NCBI GenBank assembly: GCA_028280635.1
Contig: JANQLM010000108.1
Location: 1-46,069 of the forward strand
Reading direction: 5' to 3'
DNA length: 46,069 nt
DNA from: Halieaceae bacterium
GTDB taxonomy: Bacteria > Pseudomonadota > Gammaproteobacteria > Pseudomonadales > Halieaceae
Positions 1 to 7,522 of this stretch are shown here, in pieces; within the stretch, counting starts at the first letter, position 1; every line of letters begins with the position of its first letter. Both the position numbers and the translations under genes were made by a program. Below the pieces are notes generated by a model. That model did not search any database. It was not told where the DNA came from and worked only from the letters and a program-made list of their open reading frames with translations.

Positions 1-279
1 ATTTAGCCGCTCACAGCCCGACGGGCAGGACGTGATTGGCGATTCCGGTAAGAATCTAACAGCGCAGCCCCGGACAAGCGTTGCTGCGATCCAGTTCTAT
101 ATGACGGTCAGTAGCGCGGTACTGGCACCTTGCTAAAGACCGCTAGCGGGGTTTATGCCGCCAGAGCGTAGTTGTCGTCGTTGGCAACTATCAATTTACA
201 GCTTTGGATTAACGTGATTCGCTGTCATCACGGCATGCACATCAGGTTTCGTTACCGTCGTCGAATCCAAATCGCCCCC
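1..279 (-). ncRNA. ssrA: tmRNA (transfer-messenger RNA), 3' end cut by window edge
   Basis: tmRNA frees stalled ribosomes and tags the unfinished protein, working with SmpB (encoded at 7523-8005). On the minus strand the RNA begins at 279 with GGGGGCGATTTGGATTCGAC, the conserved tmRNA 5' end that forms half of the alanine-tRNA-like domain. It continues into a resume codon and a tag frame at 185-153 that encodes ANDDNYALAA and a TAA stop. A consensus -10 box lies just upstream (293-298). The 3' half of the tRNA-like domain and the CCA end fall outside the window, so only about 279 nt are seen. The 5' motif and the tag together leave little room for another identity. Confidence 0.96.
153..185 (-). 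other. tmRNA proteolysis-tag reading frame
   Basis: This frame reads GCC AAC GAC GAC AAC TAC GCT CTG GCG GCA TAA on the minus strand, that is ANDDNYALAA and stop. With the alanine carried by tmRNA itself, the added tag would be AANDDNYALAA. The E. coli tag is AANDENYALAA, so only Glu to Asp differs. The C-terminal ALAA recognised by ClpXP is intact. It is too short for ordinary gene finding and is only meaningful inside ssrA. Confidence 0.95.
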
Positions 280-292
280 AGGGGGACGCGCG

Positions 293-320
293 ATTATAGC
301 GCATTCACTGAAAATATCAG
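293..320 (-). promoter_or_regulatory. sigma-70 promoter of ssrA
   Basis: On the minus strand the -10 hexamer TATAAT (298-293) is a perfect match. It is preceded after 16 bp by CTGATA (320-315), which matches four of six bases of TTGACA. The -10 ends 14 bp before the mature tmRNA 5' end at 279, consistent with a short leader removed by RNase P. The assignment rests on consensus and position only. Confidence 0.75.
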
Positions 321-334
321 CGACGATGGCTATA

Positions 335-352
335 TGGGGGCGGCCGCCCCCA
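335..352. repeat. 18-bp perfect palindrome between ssrA and the amidoligase gene
   Basis: TGGGGGCGGCCGCCCCCA reads the same on both strands. It lies between the divergent ssrA promoter and the amidoligase start at 421. It has no T-run on either side, so it is not an obvious terminator. It could be a binding site or a chance GC palindrome. I see nothing else in this gap apart from the amidoligase ribosome-binding site. Confidence 0.5.
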
Positions 353-420
353 ATGCAAACCCCACTGCCGTGGGTTAGGCTGTCGGTCCGTTCTATAACG
401 ACGAACTCGCTGGAGGCTGT

Positions 421-1428
421 ATGACAGGGCTCATCGCCGGCTATGCCATGCCGGCGCAGATGTCGAGCCATCAGGGTACGGTGCGCCGGGCTGGATTCGA
501 ACTGGAGTTTGCGGGCCTGGAGTTTCGTGAAGCCGTGCGCGTGCTGGAACAGGTGTACCAAACCCGGGCCGAGGTGCGGACCGAGGCTGAGGCGGTGCTG
601 CAGGCGCCTGGTCTCGGCAAGTTTAAGGTGGAGGTCGACAGCGAGCTTGCCAAGCAGTTGGCCAAGGCCCGTGCGCAGGCGCGCAGTGGTGGCGGTGGGC
701 AAGATGACCCGCTGGCCCAGTGGCTGGTCAACCTGACCACGGAACTGGTGCCGGTGGAGGTGGTATGCCCGCCGGTCTCCTTCGCGCGTTTGCCGCAACT
801 CGACGCCATGGTGCGGGCGCTACGCAGCGCCGGGGCGGAGGGTACCGCCGAGTCGGTGGTGTATGCCTTCGGCGTGCACATCAATCCGGAGCTGCCGGCG
901 CTGGATGCCGCCACCATCAGCCGCTACCTGAAAGCCTACGTGGTATCCCAGGACTGGCTGATACGCCGGCACCGGGTGGATATGACGCGCCGCTTCATGC
1001 CCTACATCGACATATACCCCAGCGCCTACTGCCGGCGGGTAGTGGAGTACGGTGACGACATTCGGCTCGAAACCCTGCTGGATGACTACCTCGAGTACAA
1101 CGCCACCCGCAATCGCGCGCTTGACCTGCTGCCGCTGTTTACCGAGCTTGACGCGGAGCGCGTCCGACAGGCCGTCACTGATTCGCGTATCAATCCGCGG
1201 CCGACCTTTCATTACCGTCTGCCCAACTGCGAAATCGAGCGCGGCGACTGGGGATTGGCGGAGAGCTGGAACATCTGGTGCGTCATCGAGTCGCTGGCCG
1301 CCGACAGCGAACTGCTGAACCGCACGGCCGCTGAGTATCTCCAACACGCTTCACAGTTAATCACGTTCACGAGGGCACCATGGCACCGGGCGCTGGACCG
1401 GATTCTCGCCGACCTCGTATCGGTGTAA
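421..1428 (+). CDS. amidoligase-family protein (Amidoligase_2 type)
   Basis: This is a 335-residue protein of the glutamine-synthetase-like amidoligase family, whose members are predicted to join carboxylates to amines with ATP. The N-terminal strand has the family signature RRAGFELEF (22-30) with its metal-binding glutamates. A second acidic segment ELVPVEVVCPP (108-118) and FGVHINPE (150-157) follow, then an Arg/His-rich RRHRVDMTRR (182-191) suited to phosphate binding. No signal peptide is visible. The start is supported by GGAGG six bases ahead of ATG. The stop lies 48 nt inside the next gene, a glutamine amidotransferase-like protein. Pairing of this family with that partner is a known theme and suggests that a gamma-glutamyl or similar amide is made and remodelled. 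The actual substrate is unknown. Confidence 0.85.
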   Translation: MTGLIAGYAMPAQMSSHQGTVRRAGFELEFAGLEFREAVRVLEQVYQTRAEVRTEAEAVLQAPGLGKFKVEVDSELAKQLAKARAQARSGGGGQDDPLAQWLVNLTTELVPVEVVCPPVSFARLPQLDAMVRALRSAGAEGTAESVVYAFGVHINPELPALDAATISRYLKAYVVSQDWLIRRHRVDMTRRFMPYIDIYPSAYCRRVVEYGDDIRLETLLDDYLEYNATRNRALDLLPLFTELDAERVRQAVTDSRINPRPTFHYRLPNCEIERGDWGLAESWNIWCVIESLAADSELLNRTAAEYLQHASQLITFTRAPWHRALDRILADLVSV

Positions 1429-2099
1429 CCGGCTCCGCCCGGCGTTTTTCAGCCTCCTGGTATGCCATCCGGCTGTCGGTATGGCTGGCGGGTGGGCGCG
1501 CCATTCGCATCACCACCCGACGGCGCTACCCCCAGGAACACCTGGATGCCGTGATAGTCAGCGGTGGTGATGACATCCATCCGGGGCTCTACGATTCAGA
1601 GGAGCTGCCCGACAAGGAGTACGACCACGAGCGCGATGAACTGGAGCAGTCCTATATCCGCTATGCAGTGGATGAGGGTCTGCCGCTGCTGGGTATCTGC
1701 CGGGGCTACCAGCTCATCAACGTGTTTATGGGCGGCAGCCTGCACCCCGACATTCGCAAGATGCGCAAGCGCACTTCCAATTTCGGTACCATCCTGCCGC
1801 GCAAGACAGTGCTGCTTGAATCCGGGTCTTTGCTGGCGGATGTTTCCCGAAGCGCCCGATTGTGGGTAAACAGCCTGCATTACCAGGCCGTGGACCGTGT
1901 CGGCGAAGAGCTGTCCGTGGCGGGCCGGGACCTGGATGACTTTGTGCAGGTGCTGGAGCACGACGATGGCGCGCCTGTTCTGGGTGTGCAGTGGCACCCG
2001 GAATACCTGGTCTACCTGCCCGCCCAACTGCGTCTGTTTCGCTGGCTGGTGCGCCAGGCTTCGCACCGTCGCAGCTCGTCTGAATTCCCGCTCGGTTGA
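1380..2099 (+). CDS. class-I glutamine amidotransferase / gamma-glutamyl hydrolase-like (peptidase C26)
   Basis: This 239-residue protein resembles PuuD-type gamma-glutamyl hydrolases. The nucleophile elbow is GICRGYQ with Cys107, and the His-Glu pair is in GVQWHPEY (His206, Glu208). SGGDDIHPGLY (61-71) and VNSLHYQAV (163-171) are further hallmarks of the PuuD branch. The N-terminal RIGVTGSARRFSASWY (13-28) matches the first strand of the fold, so the ATG at 1380 is a reasonable start even though it overlaps the amidoligase gene by 48 nt. That overlap indicates translational coupling. It probably hydrolyses, or supplies ammonia to, the product of the amidoligase. Residues 1-10 are low complexity, and a slightly later start cannot be excluded. 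Confidence 0.88.
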   Translation: MAPGAGPDSRRPRIGVTGSARRFSASWYAIRLSVWLAGGRAIRITTRRRYPQEHLDAVIVSGGDDIHPGLYDSEELPDKEYDHERDELEQSYIRYAVDEGLPLLGICRGYQLINVFMGGSLHPDIRKMRKRTSNFGTILPRKTVLLESGSLLADVSRSARLWVNSLHYQAVDRVGEELSVAGRDLDDFVQVLEHDDGAPVLGVQWHPEYLVYLPAQLRLFRWLVRQASHRRSSSEFPLG

Positions 2100-2168
2100 G
2101 GGCGACTGGCTTTTGACTGGCCCATCTCTCGACTACACTGAACGCTCCATTCCCTGGAGAACCAGACC

Positions 2169-2357
2169 ATGTTTGAAGTTGGTGGCCTGTTTGGCCTGCT
2201 GGTCCTGATCGCGAATATCTGGGCAATCATCAATGTCGCCCAGGCGAAGGTCGACAACGTAAAGAAGCTGTTGTGGATCGTGCTGATCCTGGTGCTGCCC
2301 CTGCTCGGCGTGATCATCTGGTTCTTCGCGGGGCCGCGTTCTCCCAAGAGCGGCTGA
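2169..2357 (+). CDS. small membrane protein with PLDc_N domain
   Basis: This 62-residue protein has two hydrophobic helices (about 5-25 and 36-55) linked by a short basic loop, and it ends in GPRSPKSG. The pattern GLLVLIANIWAIINV, then KLLWIVLILVLPLLG and IIWFFAGPR is the PLDc_N (cardiolipin-synthase N-terminal) motif, here without any nuclease domain. It is inner-membrane by prediction. A ribosome-binding site (TGGAGA, 2154-2159) precedes ATG. It sits 69 bp after the amidotransferase and 53 bp before the YqaA-like gene on the same strand, so it is probably co-transcribed. Its function is unknown. Confidence 0.8.
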   Translation: MFEVGGLFGLLVLIANIWAIINVAQAKVDNVKKLLWIVLILVLPLLGVIIWFFAGPRSPKSG

Positions 2358-2373
2358 CCCATCCCTCGATCCC

Positions 2374-2391
2374 GGCGGCTTAAACGCCGCC
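2374..2391. repeat. short hairpin between the PLDc_N and YqaA-like genes
   Basis: GGCGGC, a six-base loop TTAAAC, and GCCGCC form a perfect 6-bp stem. No T-run follows, so it is a weak candidate for an mRNA processing or attenuating structure rather than a terminator. Confidence 0.4.
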
Positions 2392-2410
2392 ACCCAACCG
2401 GGGTGCTCCG

Positions 2411-2842
2411 ATGAGCGCCTATATCATCCTGTTCTGGAGCGCCTTTGGTGCAGCCACGATCCTGCCGTTCTATTCCGAGGTAGTGCTGCTGGCCATGCTC
2501 GAGGCCGGCCACAACCCGGATGGTCTGTGGCTGGCGGCGACCCTCGGCAATACTCTGGGTGCGGTGGTCAACTGGGCCATCGGCTGGCATGTGGATCGAT
2601 TGATCGGCACCCGCTGGTTCCCCGTCACCGAGGCCCAGTTGGAACGCGCCCGGCAGTGGTTTTATCGCTACGGTACCTGGAGCCTGCTGCTGGCCTGGCT
2701 GCCGGTGGGCGGGGATGCGCTCACCTTCGTTGGCGGCATCATGCGGGTGCGCATCACCACCTTCATTCTGCTGGTGGGTTTTGGCAAGGGCGCCCGCTAC
2801 CTGGCCATCATCCTGGGCTGGGGGGCATTACCCGGCAGCTAG
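2411..2842 (+). CDS. YqaA/DedA-family inner-membrane protein
   Basis: This is a 143-residue integral membrane protein of the YqaA branch of the DedA/SNARE-associated superfamily. It starts with a re-entrant-like segment (AAFTILPFYSEV-type, residues 10-26). LGNTLGAVVNWAIG (47-60) follows, then the conserved WLPVGGDALTFVGGIMRV (96-113) and a last helix to about 137. DedA proteins act in lipid carrier flipping and envelope homeostasis; for YqaA the substrate is not established. It is on the same strand as, and close to, the amidoligase genes, so the product of those enzymes may concern the envelope (inference). Confidence 0.85.
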   Translation: MSAYIILFWSAFGAATILPFYSEVVLLAMLEAGHNPDGLWLAATLGNTLGAVVNWAIGWHVDRLIGTRWFPVTEAQLERARQWFYRYGTWSLLLAWLPVGGDALTFVGGIMRVRITTFILLVGFGKGARYLAIILGWGALPGS

Positions 2843-2918
2843 TTGTCCGGTTGCAAAGCTGTCCAGCTTGTCTGGATTGGGTCACGTCCGTGCGTGGACC
2901 GGGCGCGTATGAAGCAGC

Positions 2919-4457
2919 ATGACTGATGCCAGACTTATCCTGGTGCTGGGCGACCAGCTCTCTATGCACAACCCTGCACTCAAATGCGCCCGGCCCGGTG
3001 TCGATACCGTGCTGATGGCCGAGGTGCACGAGGAGGCGGCCTATGTGCGCCATAACCGCCATAAAATCGTGTTGATTTTTGCCGCCATGCGACACTTCCG
3101 TAACCGGCTGCGCGATGCTGGCTACCAGGTGCAGTACCACGACTACGCCCGGGGCACGGAATCCCTGGAGCGCGCGGTTGAGGCTGAGCTGGCGCACGCC
3201 AATTACTCGGCCGTCGTCGTTTGCGAGCCCGGTGAATACCGGCTGCGCGAGGTCATGGCGCAGTGGCCGGCCCGTTTCGGGCTCGACGTGGACATTCCCG
3301 ATGACAGCCGCTTCCTGTGCAGCATCGAGGAGTTCAATCGCTGGGCGGATGGCTACAAGAGCCTGCGCATGGAGTACTTTTACCGCGGCATGCGCAAGCG
3401 CTACGGGGTGCTGCTGGAGGCGGACGGAGAGCCCTGTGGCGGCAAGTGGAATTACGACCAGGAGAATCGCAAAGGCTGGCGCAAGCAGGTCGACGTGCCC
3501 GACCGCCCGGAGATCGCCCAGGACGAGATCACCCAGGAAGTCATTGCCCTGGTCGATGAGGCCTTTTCCGATAATCCGGGCAGGCTCGAGCATTTCAATT
3601 ACGCGGTGACCCACGAGCAGGCACAGCAACAGCTCGACTGGTTCTGTGAACACGGGCTGGCCCACTTCGGCACCTACCAGGACGCCCTGGCCGAGGAGTC
3701 CCCGTGGATGTTTCACAGCCTCGTGTCCATGTATATCAATATCGGCCTGCTGGAGCCCCTGGCGGTGTGCCAGCAGGTCGAGCAGGCCTGGCATGACGGT
3801 CGCTGCGAGCTGGCCGCCGCCGAGGGCTTTATCCGCCAGGTGCTGGGCTGGCGCGAATACATTCGGGGCATTTACTGGCGCTTTATGCCGGACTACAAAC
3901 GCAAGAACCACTTCGACGCCCACCGGCCGCTGCCGGACTGGTTCTGGAGCGGCGACACCGATATGCGCTGCCTCTCCCAGGCGCTGAGGCAGACACTGGA
4001 GCTTGGCTATGGCCATCACATCCAGCGGCTGATGGTGATTGGCAACTTCGCCCTGTTGGCCGGCCTGGACGTGGAGGAAGTCTGCGACTGGTATCTGGCA
4101 GTGTATGTGGATGCCTTCGAGTGGGTAGAGCTGCCCAACACCCTGGGTATGGCACTGCATGCTGATGGCGGGTTGATGGCGAGCAAGCCCTATGCCGCCA
4201 GTGGCAAGTACATTCAGAAGCAGGGCAACCACTGCAGCAACTGCCGCTACTCGCCGGCGAAAATGACCGGTGACGGCGCCTGCCCCTACAATGCCCTGTA
4301 CTGGCGCTTTATCGATCGCCACTTCGCTGCCCTGGAGGGCAATGGCCGTATGGGGTTGGTGCTGAACAACTGGAAGAAGCGCGCCGAGGCCGACAAGACC
4401 GCCATCCTGCAGTGGGCGGACAGGGTGCTGGATGAGGTGGCGGGGGACGCGGCATGA
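2919..4457 (+). CDS. iron-sulfur (6-4)-type photolyase / cryptochrome (FeS-BCP family)
   Basis: This 512-residue flavoprotein probably uses blue light to repair (6-4) pyrimidine photoproducts. The N-terminal Rossmann domain starts LILVLGDQLS (6-15). The C-terminal FAD domain has PWMFHSLVSMYINIGLL (262-278) and QVLGWREYIRG (307-317). Four cysteines, Cys351, Cys439, Cys442 and Cys455 (the last three in NHCSNCRY and GACPYN), fall one residue from the cluster ligands of Agrobacterium PhrB (350, 438, 441, 454), so a 4Fe-4S cluster is expected. Length is near the family norm of about 510. The stop overlaps the following SDR gene by ATGA. DUF2256 and CRY-DASH genes lie nearby, forming a light-repair cluster. 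Confidence 0.92.
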   Translation: MTDARLILVLGDQLSMHNPALKCARPGVDTVLMAEVHEEAAYVRHNRHKIVLIFAAMRHFRNRLRDAGYQVQYHDYARGTESLERAVEAELAHANYSAVVVCEPGEYRLREVMAQWPARFGLDVDIPDDSRFLCSIEEFNRWADGYKSLRMEYFYRGMRKRYGVLLEADGEPCGGKWNYDQENRKGWRKQVDVPDRPEIAQDEITQEVIALVDEAFSDNPGRLEHFNYAVTHEQAQQQLDWFCEHGLAHFGTYQDALAEESPWMFHSLVSMYINIGLLEPLAVCQQVEQAWHDGRCELAAAEGFIRQVLGWREYIRGIYWRFMPDYKRKNHFDAHRPLPDWFWSGDTDMRCLSQALRQTLELGYGHHIQRLMVIGNFALLAGLDVEEVCDWYLAVYVDAFEWVELPNTLGMALHADGGLMASKPYAASGKYIQKQGNHCSNCRYSPAKMTGDGACPYNALYWRFIDRHFAALEGNGRMGLVLNNWKKRAEADKTAILQWADRVLDEVAGDAA

Positions 4458-5197
4458 CCGGCGCCCTGCAGCAGCCGGCCCTGAACGTGGTCGTGGCCGG
4501 CGGCGGTGGTATTGGCGCCGCTGTAGCCCAGCGTTTACTGGCGCACTACCCGGTGGCGCGGCTCTACATGCTACAGCGCAGCGGGCGCTGCCAGATTGAC
4601 GATGCACGCTTTGTCAGCCTGCCCGTGGAGGCGGAGGATGCCGCCAGCCTTGCGATGGCCGCCGGGCATATTGCCGGCGAGTGCAGCGAACTGCACCTGG
4701 TCTTCAACGCCGTGGGCATGTTGCACGATGCCCAGTTCCGCCCCGAGAAGCGCCTTAAAGACGTCAGCCCGGCGGCGCTGAACCGCCTGGCCGCAGTCAA
4801 CGCCTGGTTCCTGCCGCAGCTCGCTCTCGCGCTGGCGCCACTGTTGCGCCACAGCCAACGCTCGCTATTGGCTTCTGTGTCGGCCCGGGTCGGCTCCATC
4901 ACCGACAATGATATGGGCGGGTGGTACAGCTACCGGGCCAGCAAAGCGGCCCACAATATGCTGCTGAGAACCCTGGCGCGGGAATGGCGGGTCAGCCATA
5001 AACACTGCACCGTGGCCGCCCTGCACCCAGGCACCGTTAAGACCGGGCTGTCCGAGCCCTACACGCCGGCCAACTATGGCAAGCGGGTGCTGACACCGGC
5101 GGAGAGCGCGGAAGCCCTGCTGAATGTGCTGGATGGTTTGCAGGCCACCGACAGCGGCAAGTTCTTCGCCTGGGATGGCGCGGAGATTCCCTGGTAG
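4454..5197 (+). CDS. short-chain dehydrogenase/reductase (C-factor-like)
   Basis: This 247-residue classical SDR has the nucleotide-binding glycine motif VVVAGGGGIGAA (12-23), Ser143 in SVSARVG, and the YxxxK pair Tyr160/Lys164. The N-terminus lacks the usual Thr in TGxxxGxG (AGGGGIG instead), as in the CsgA/C-factor branch. Its ATG overlaps the photolyase stop, so the two are translated together. Genes of this kind recur beside FeS-type photolyases in marine bacteria; a role in making or recycling a chromophore or pterin would be plausible but is inference. It converges on the DUF2256 gene with no spacer. Confidence 0.88.
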   Translation: MTGALQQPALNVVVAGGGGIGAAVAQRLLAHYPVARLYMLQRSGRCQIDDARFVSLPVEAEDAASLAMAAGHIAGECSELHLVFNAVGMLHDAQFRPEKRLKDVSPAALNRLAAVNAWFLPQLALALAPLLRHSQRSLLASVSARVGSITDNDMGGWYSYRASKAAHNMLLRTLAREWRVSHKHCTVAALHPGTVKTGLSEPYTPANYGKRVLTPAESAEALLNVLDGLQATDSGKFFAWDGAEIPW

Positions 5198-5365
5198 TCA
5201 GCGGCTTTGGCTGGTGCTAACGCTGCGGCGCTGCCGGCGGCAACGCTCGGAACAGTAGACCACGCTGTCCCAGTTCTTCTTCCACCTGGCCCGCCAGCGG
5301 AAGGGCCGCTCGCAGACCGGGCAGGTTTTCTCGGGCAGGTCGGCCTTGCGCAGTTGCTTTGGCAT
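5198..5365 (-). CDS. DUF2256 family small zinc-ribbon-like protein
   Basis: This 55-residue protein is easily missed because it is so short. It has two CxxC-like pairs, KTCPVCERPF (14-23) and YCSERCRR (37-44), around the family core WRARWKKNWD. That is the DUF2256 signature, and the four cysteines probably bind zinc. The family is repeatedly found next to, or fused with, photolyase/cryptochrome genes, and here it lies between the two photolyase genes. It starts at ATG 5365, directly after a TGA. Its stop abuts the SDR stop on the other strand. Its molecular role is not known. Confidence 0.88.
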   Translation of the reverse strand: MPKQLRKADLPEKTCPVCERPFRWRARWKKNWDSVVYCSERCRRQRRSVSTSQSR

Positions 5366-5445
5366 TCAGGGCTGCTCTTTTTCGCTCAGGGTTGCTATTT
5401 GGAGCTCAGGGCTGTTCTTTGTCGCTCAGGGGTGCTCGATGGGCC
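5366..5445. repeat. four 20-bp imperfect tandem repeats at the CRY-DASH 3' end
   Basis: Four consecutive 20-bp units start at 5366, 5386, 5406 and 5426. Each begins TCAGGG on the plus strand and shares TGCT/TGTT and a TTT-rich centre; units 1 and 3 differ by only two bases. Read on the minus strand every unit ends in CCCTGA. The last unit contains the actual stop of the CRY-DASH gene, and the first ends immediately before the DUF2256 start codon. It looks like local slippage duplication of the gene's 3' end. Confidence 0.8.
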
Positions 5446-6727
5446 AGTCAGCCGCATCGGTGATATAGCGGGGCTGTACGGCCCGCTCGCCGTCCCATTT
5501 GGCGGTAAAGGTGCCGTCGGGGTCGTACAGGCTGGCCTGTTTCTCGACATTGAAATGCCGGCCTCCCCGCGGGTCGGTGCCCACACCGGCGATGTACTGC
5601 CAGTTGCCGTAATTGCTGCCGACGTCGTAGTCCACCAGGTGCTTCTCAAAGAAGGCGGCCCCAAAGCGCCAGTCGTGGTTCAGTTCGTTGATAAGGTAGC
5701 TGGCGGCGATTTGCCTGCCACGGTTGCTCATCCACCCGGTCGCTGTGAGCTGATGCATCAGCGCGTTCACCAGGGGGCTGTCGGTTTCCCCCTGACTCCA
5801 GCGCGCGAAGTCGCGTGCCTCAAAGGTCCTGAGCTGCTTCCTGCGGCGCAGGCCGCCGGGGTGAAAGAGCAGGGCGCCGTCAACCCGGGCGCGCCACTGG
5901 AAAAACTCGCGCCACAGCAGCTCCATGAACAGGTGCTCGGTGGATTCGTTACGGCCGTTGGCATCCTCGTATTTGAACAGGGAAAACGCCGCCTGCCGTG
6001 GCGACAGGGCGCCGCTGGCCAGCCAGGGTGACAGCACGCTGGAGCCGTCCAGTCCGTCCAGGTAGTTGCGGGTCTGCCTGTAGTCGCTGACCAGCCGCCG
6101 CTCGAACATCCACTGGCGTAGCCGCCGCTGCGCCTCGGCGCTGCCGCCGCGCAGCGGGAAGGCCGGGTGGGGTTTGGTGGCACTGGCCGGGATAGGCCTA
6201 AACTGGGCGCCCTGCGGCGGTGGCGGCAGCCGATCCGGCGCCTCCAGTGGGGTATTCAGAGGCAGGTTTTCCATCGCGCGCCGAAACGGCGTGAACTGTT
6301 TTGCCAGCCTGTCCGGGCCGCCGGGTAACTGGGCCGCTTCATACAGGGTGGTGTTGTCAGCCGCCAGCACCGGCACCTGCAGCCGCGCGCGCAACTTCGC
6401 CAGTTGCTGGTCTTCATAGTGACCGGCGGCGCCGCCAATGCCCACGCGGCTGATATCGAACATCTCCACGAGTTGTGGAATCGCCACTCGCGGATCGGTA
6501 TGCAGCACCAGCAGGCTCTGGCCCAGGGCTTCCAACTCCGCCTGCAGGGCCCGCAGGGATTCGCGCAGGAAACGCTCTCTCTGCGCACCCATGCCGGTGA
6601 GGTTGCACCAGGCCGGGGTGGCGGGCCAGCAGTACACGCACAGCAGCGCCTCGCCCCGGGTATGTGCGATCAGTCCCGGGTTGTCGCTGAGTCGTAGATC
6701 GTTCCTGAACAGGTATAGTTCGCGCAT
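5426..6727 (-). CDS. DASH-type cryptochrome/photolyase
   Basis: This 433-residue FAD photolyase/cryptochrome is of the DASH type, which repairs cyclobutane dimers mainly in single-stranded DNA. The N-terminal photolyase domain has FRNDLRLSDNPGL (7-19). The FAD domain carries WLASGALSPRQA, ELLWREFFQW, and the DASH-typical tail SNYGNWQYIAGVGTDPRGG with WMSNRGRQ before it. Length fits a bacterial DASH protein without a C-terminal extension. It starts at ATG 6727 and is divergent from the TauE/SafE gene (33 bp). Its stop lies in a 20-bp tandem repeat, and DUF2256 follows on the same strand, probably in the same transcript. Confidence 0.93.
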   Translation of the reverse strand: MRELYLFRNDLRLSDNPGLIAHTRGEALLCVYCWPATPAWCNLTGMGAQRERFLRESLRALQAELEALGQSLLVLHTDPRVAIPQLVEMFDISRVGIGGAAGHYEDQQLAKLRARLQVPVLAADNTTLYEAAQLPGGPDRLAKQFTPFRRAMENLPLNTPLEAPDRLPPPPQGAQFRPIPASATKPHPAFPLRGGSAEAQRRLRQWMFERRLVSDYRQTRNYLDGLDGSSVLSPWLASGALSPRQAAFSLFKYEDANGRNESTEHLFMELLWREFFQWRARVDGALLFHPGGLRRRKQLRTFEARDFARWSQGETDSPLVNALMHQLTATGWMSNRGRQIAASYLINELNHDWRFGAAFFEKHLVDYDVGSNYGNWQYIAGVGTDPRGGRHFNVEKQASLYDPDGTFTAKWDGERAVQPRYITDAADWPIEHP

Positions 6728-6760
6728 GACATCAATACGACAGGCAGCAGAGGGCGGATT

Positions 6761-7513
6761 GTGACCCTGGAGTCGCTGGCGGGGATATCGCCGCTACACC
6801 TCCTGGTGTTGTGGTGCGCGACCGGCCTTGCCACCGTGCTGCGATCGTTTACCGGCTTCGGTTTTGCCCTGGCGGCGGTGCCGGCTTACGCGCTGTTGTT
6901 GGCGCCGTCCCAGGCTGTGGTGTTGAGCGCATCCCTGGCCCTGGTGCTCGGCGTGCAAACCCTGCCCCAGTACCGGGGCAGTCTGGAGGCACGGCAATGG
7001 CCTGTGTTTGCCGCCGCGATACCCGGCTGCCTGGCCGGCGCCCTGTTATTGCAGCAACTGGCGGCCGACCAGTTCCGGTTGGTGCTGGGGCTGGTGACCA
7101 TTGTCGCCAGCCTGGCCCTGGCCCGTTTCCAGCCGCGACAGCGCCCCGTACATGGCGTGCTGCCTGCGGTGACTGGCCTGGCCAGCGGTGTATTGAACGG
7201 TGCTTTCGCGGTGCCGGGCCCGCCGGTGATCGTCTATGCCATGGCCACGGTCAGCGACCCGGTGCGCAGCCGCGCTTTTATGATTGGCTTCTTCACCTTC
7301 TCCGCGCTGCTGGCGTTGGCGGGTTTCGGTTGGCTGGGTTTCCTGTCCTGGCAATCCCTGTGGCTGGCATTGCTGGTCTACCCGGCCATGTTTGTGGGTG
7401 ACCGGGTGGGCTACCGCCTGTTTGAGAATCATGGCAGTGCGCACTACCGCAGAATCGCGGTGTTCACCTGCCTGATGATTGGGGTATCGATCACCCTGCG
7501 AGCATTGCTCTAG
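6761..7513 (+). CDS. TauE/SafE (TSUP) family membrane permease
   Basis: This 250-residue protein has about eight hydrophobic helices in two similar halves. Each half begins with a GFG/GAF-type motif (RSFTGFGFALAAVP, 28-41; GVLNGAFAVPGPPVI, 147-161). This is the layout of the 4-toluene sulfonate uptake / sulfite exporter family, which moves sulfur-containing or small organic anions. It starts with GTG after an AGGGCGG ribosome-binding site. It is convergent with smpB (9 bp between stops). The substrate cannot be inferred from context. Confidence 0.85.
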   Translation: MTLESLAGISPLHLLVLWCATGLATVLRSFTGFGFALAAVPAYALLLAPSQAVVLSASLALVLGVQTLPQYRGSLEARQWPVFAAAIPGCLAGALLLQQLAADQFRLVLGLVTIVASLALARFQPRQRPVHGVLPAVTGLASGVLNGAFAVPGPPVIVYAMATVSDPVRSRAFMIGFFTFSALLALAGFGWLGFLSWQSLWLALLVYPAMFVGDRVGYRLFENHGSAHYRRIAVFTCLMIGVSITLRALL

Positions 7514-7522
7514 GGCAGGAAG

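Noticed and set aside
2808-4607. A 599-codon open frame antisense to the iron-sulfur photolyase
   Set aside because: It is a shadow of the photolyase frame; no domain pattern or translation signals.
5207-6031. A 274-codon plus-strand frame across DUF2256 and the DASH gene
   Set aside because: It is antisense to two well-supported genes and lacks recognisable motifs.
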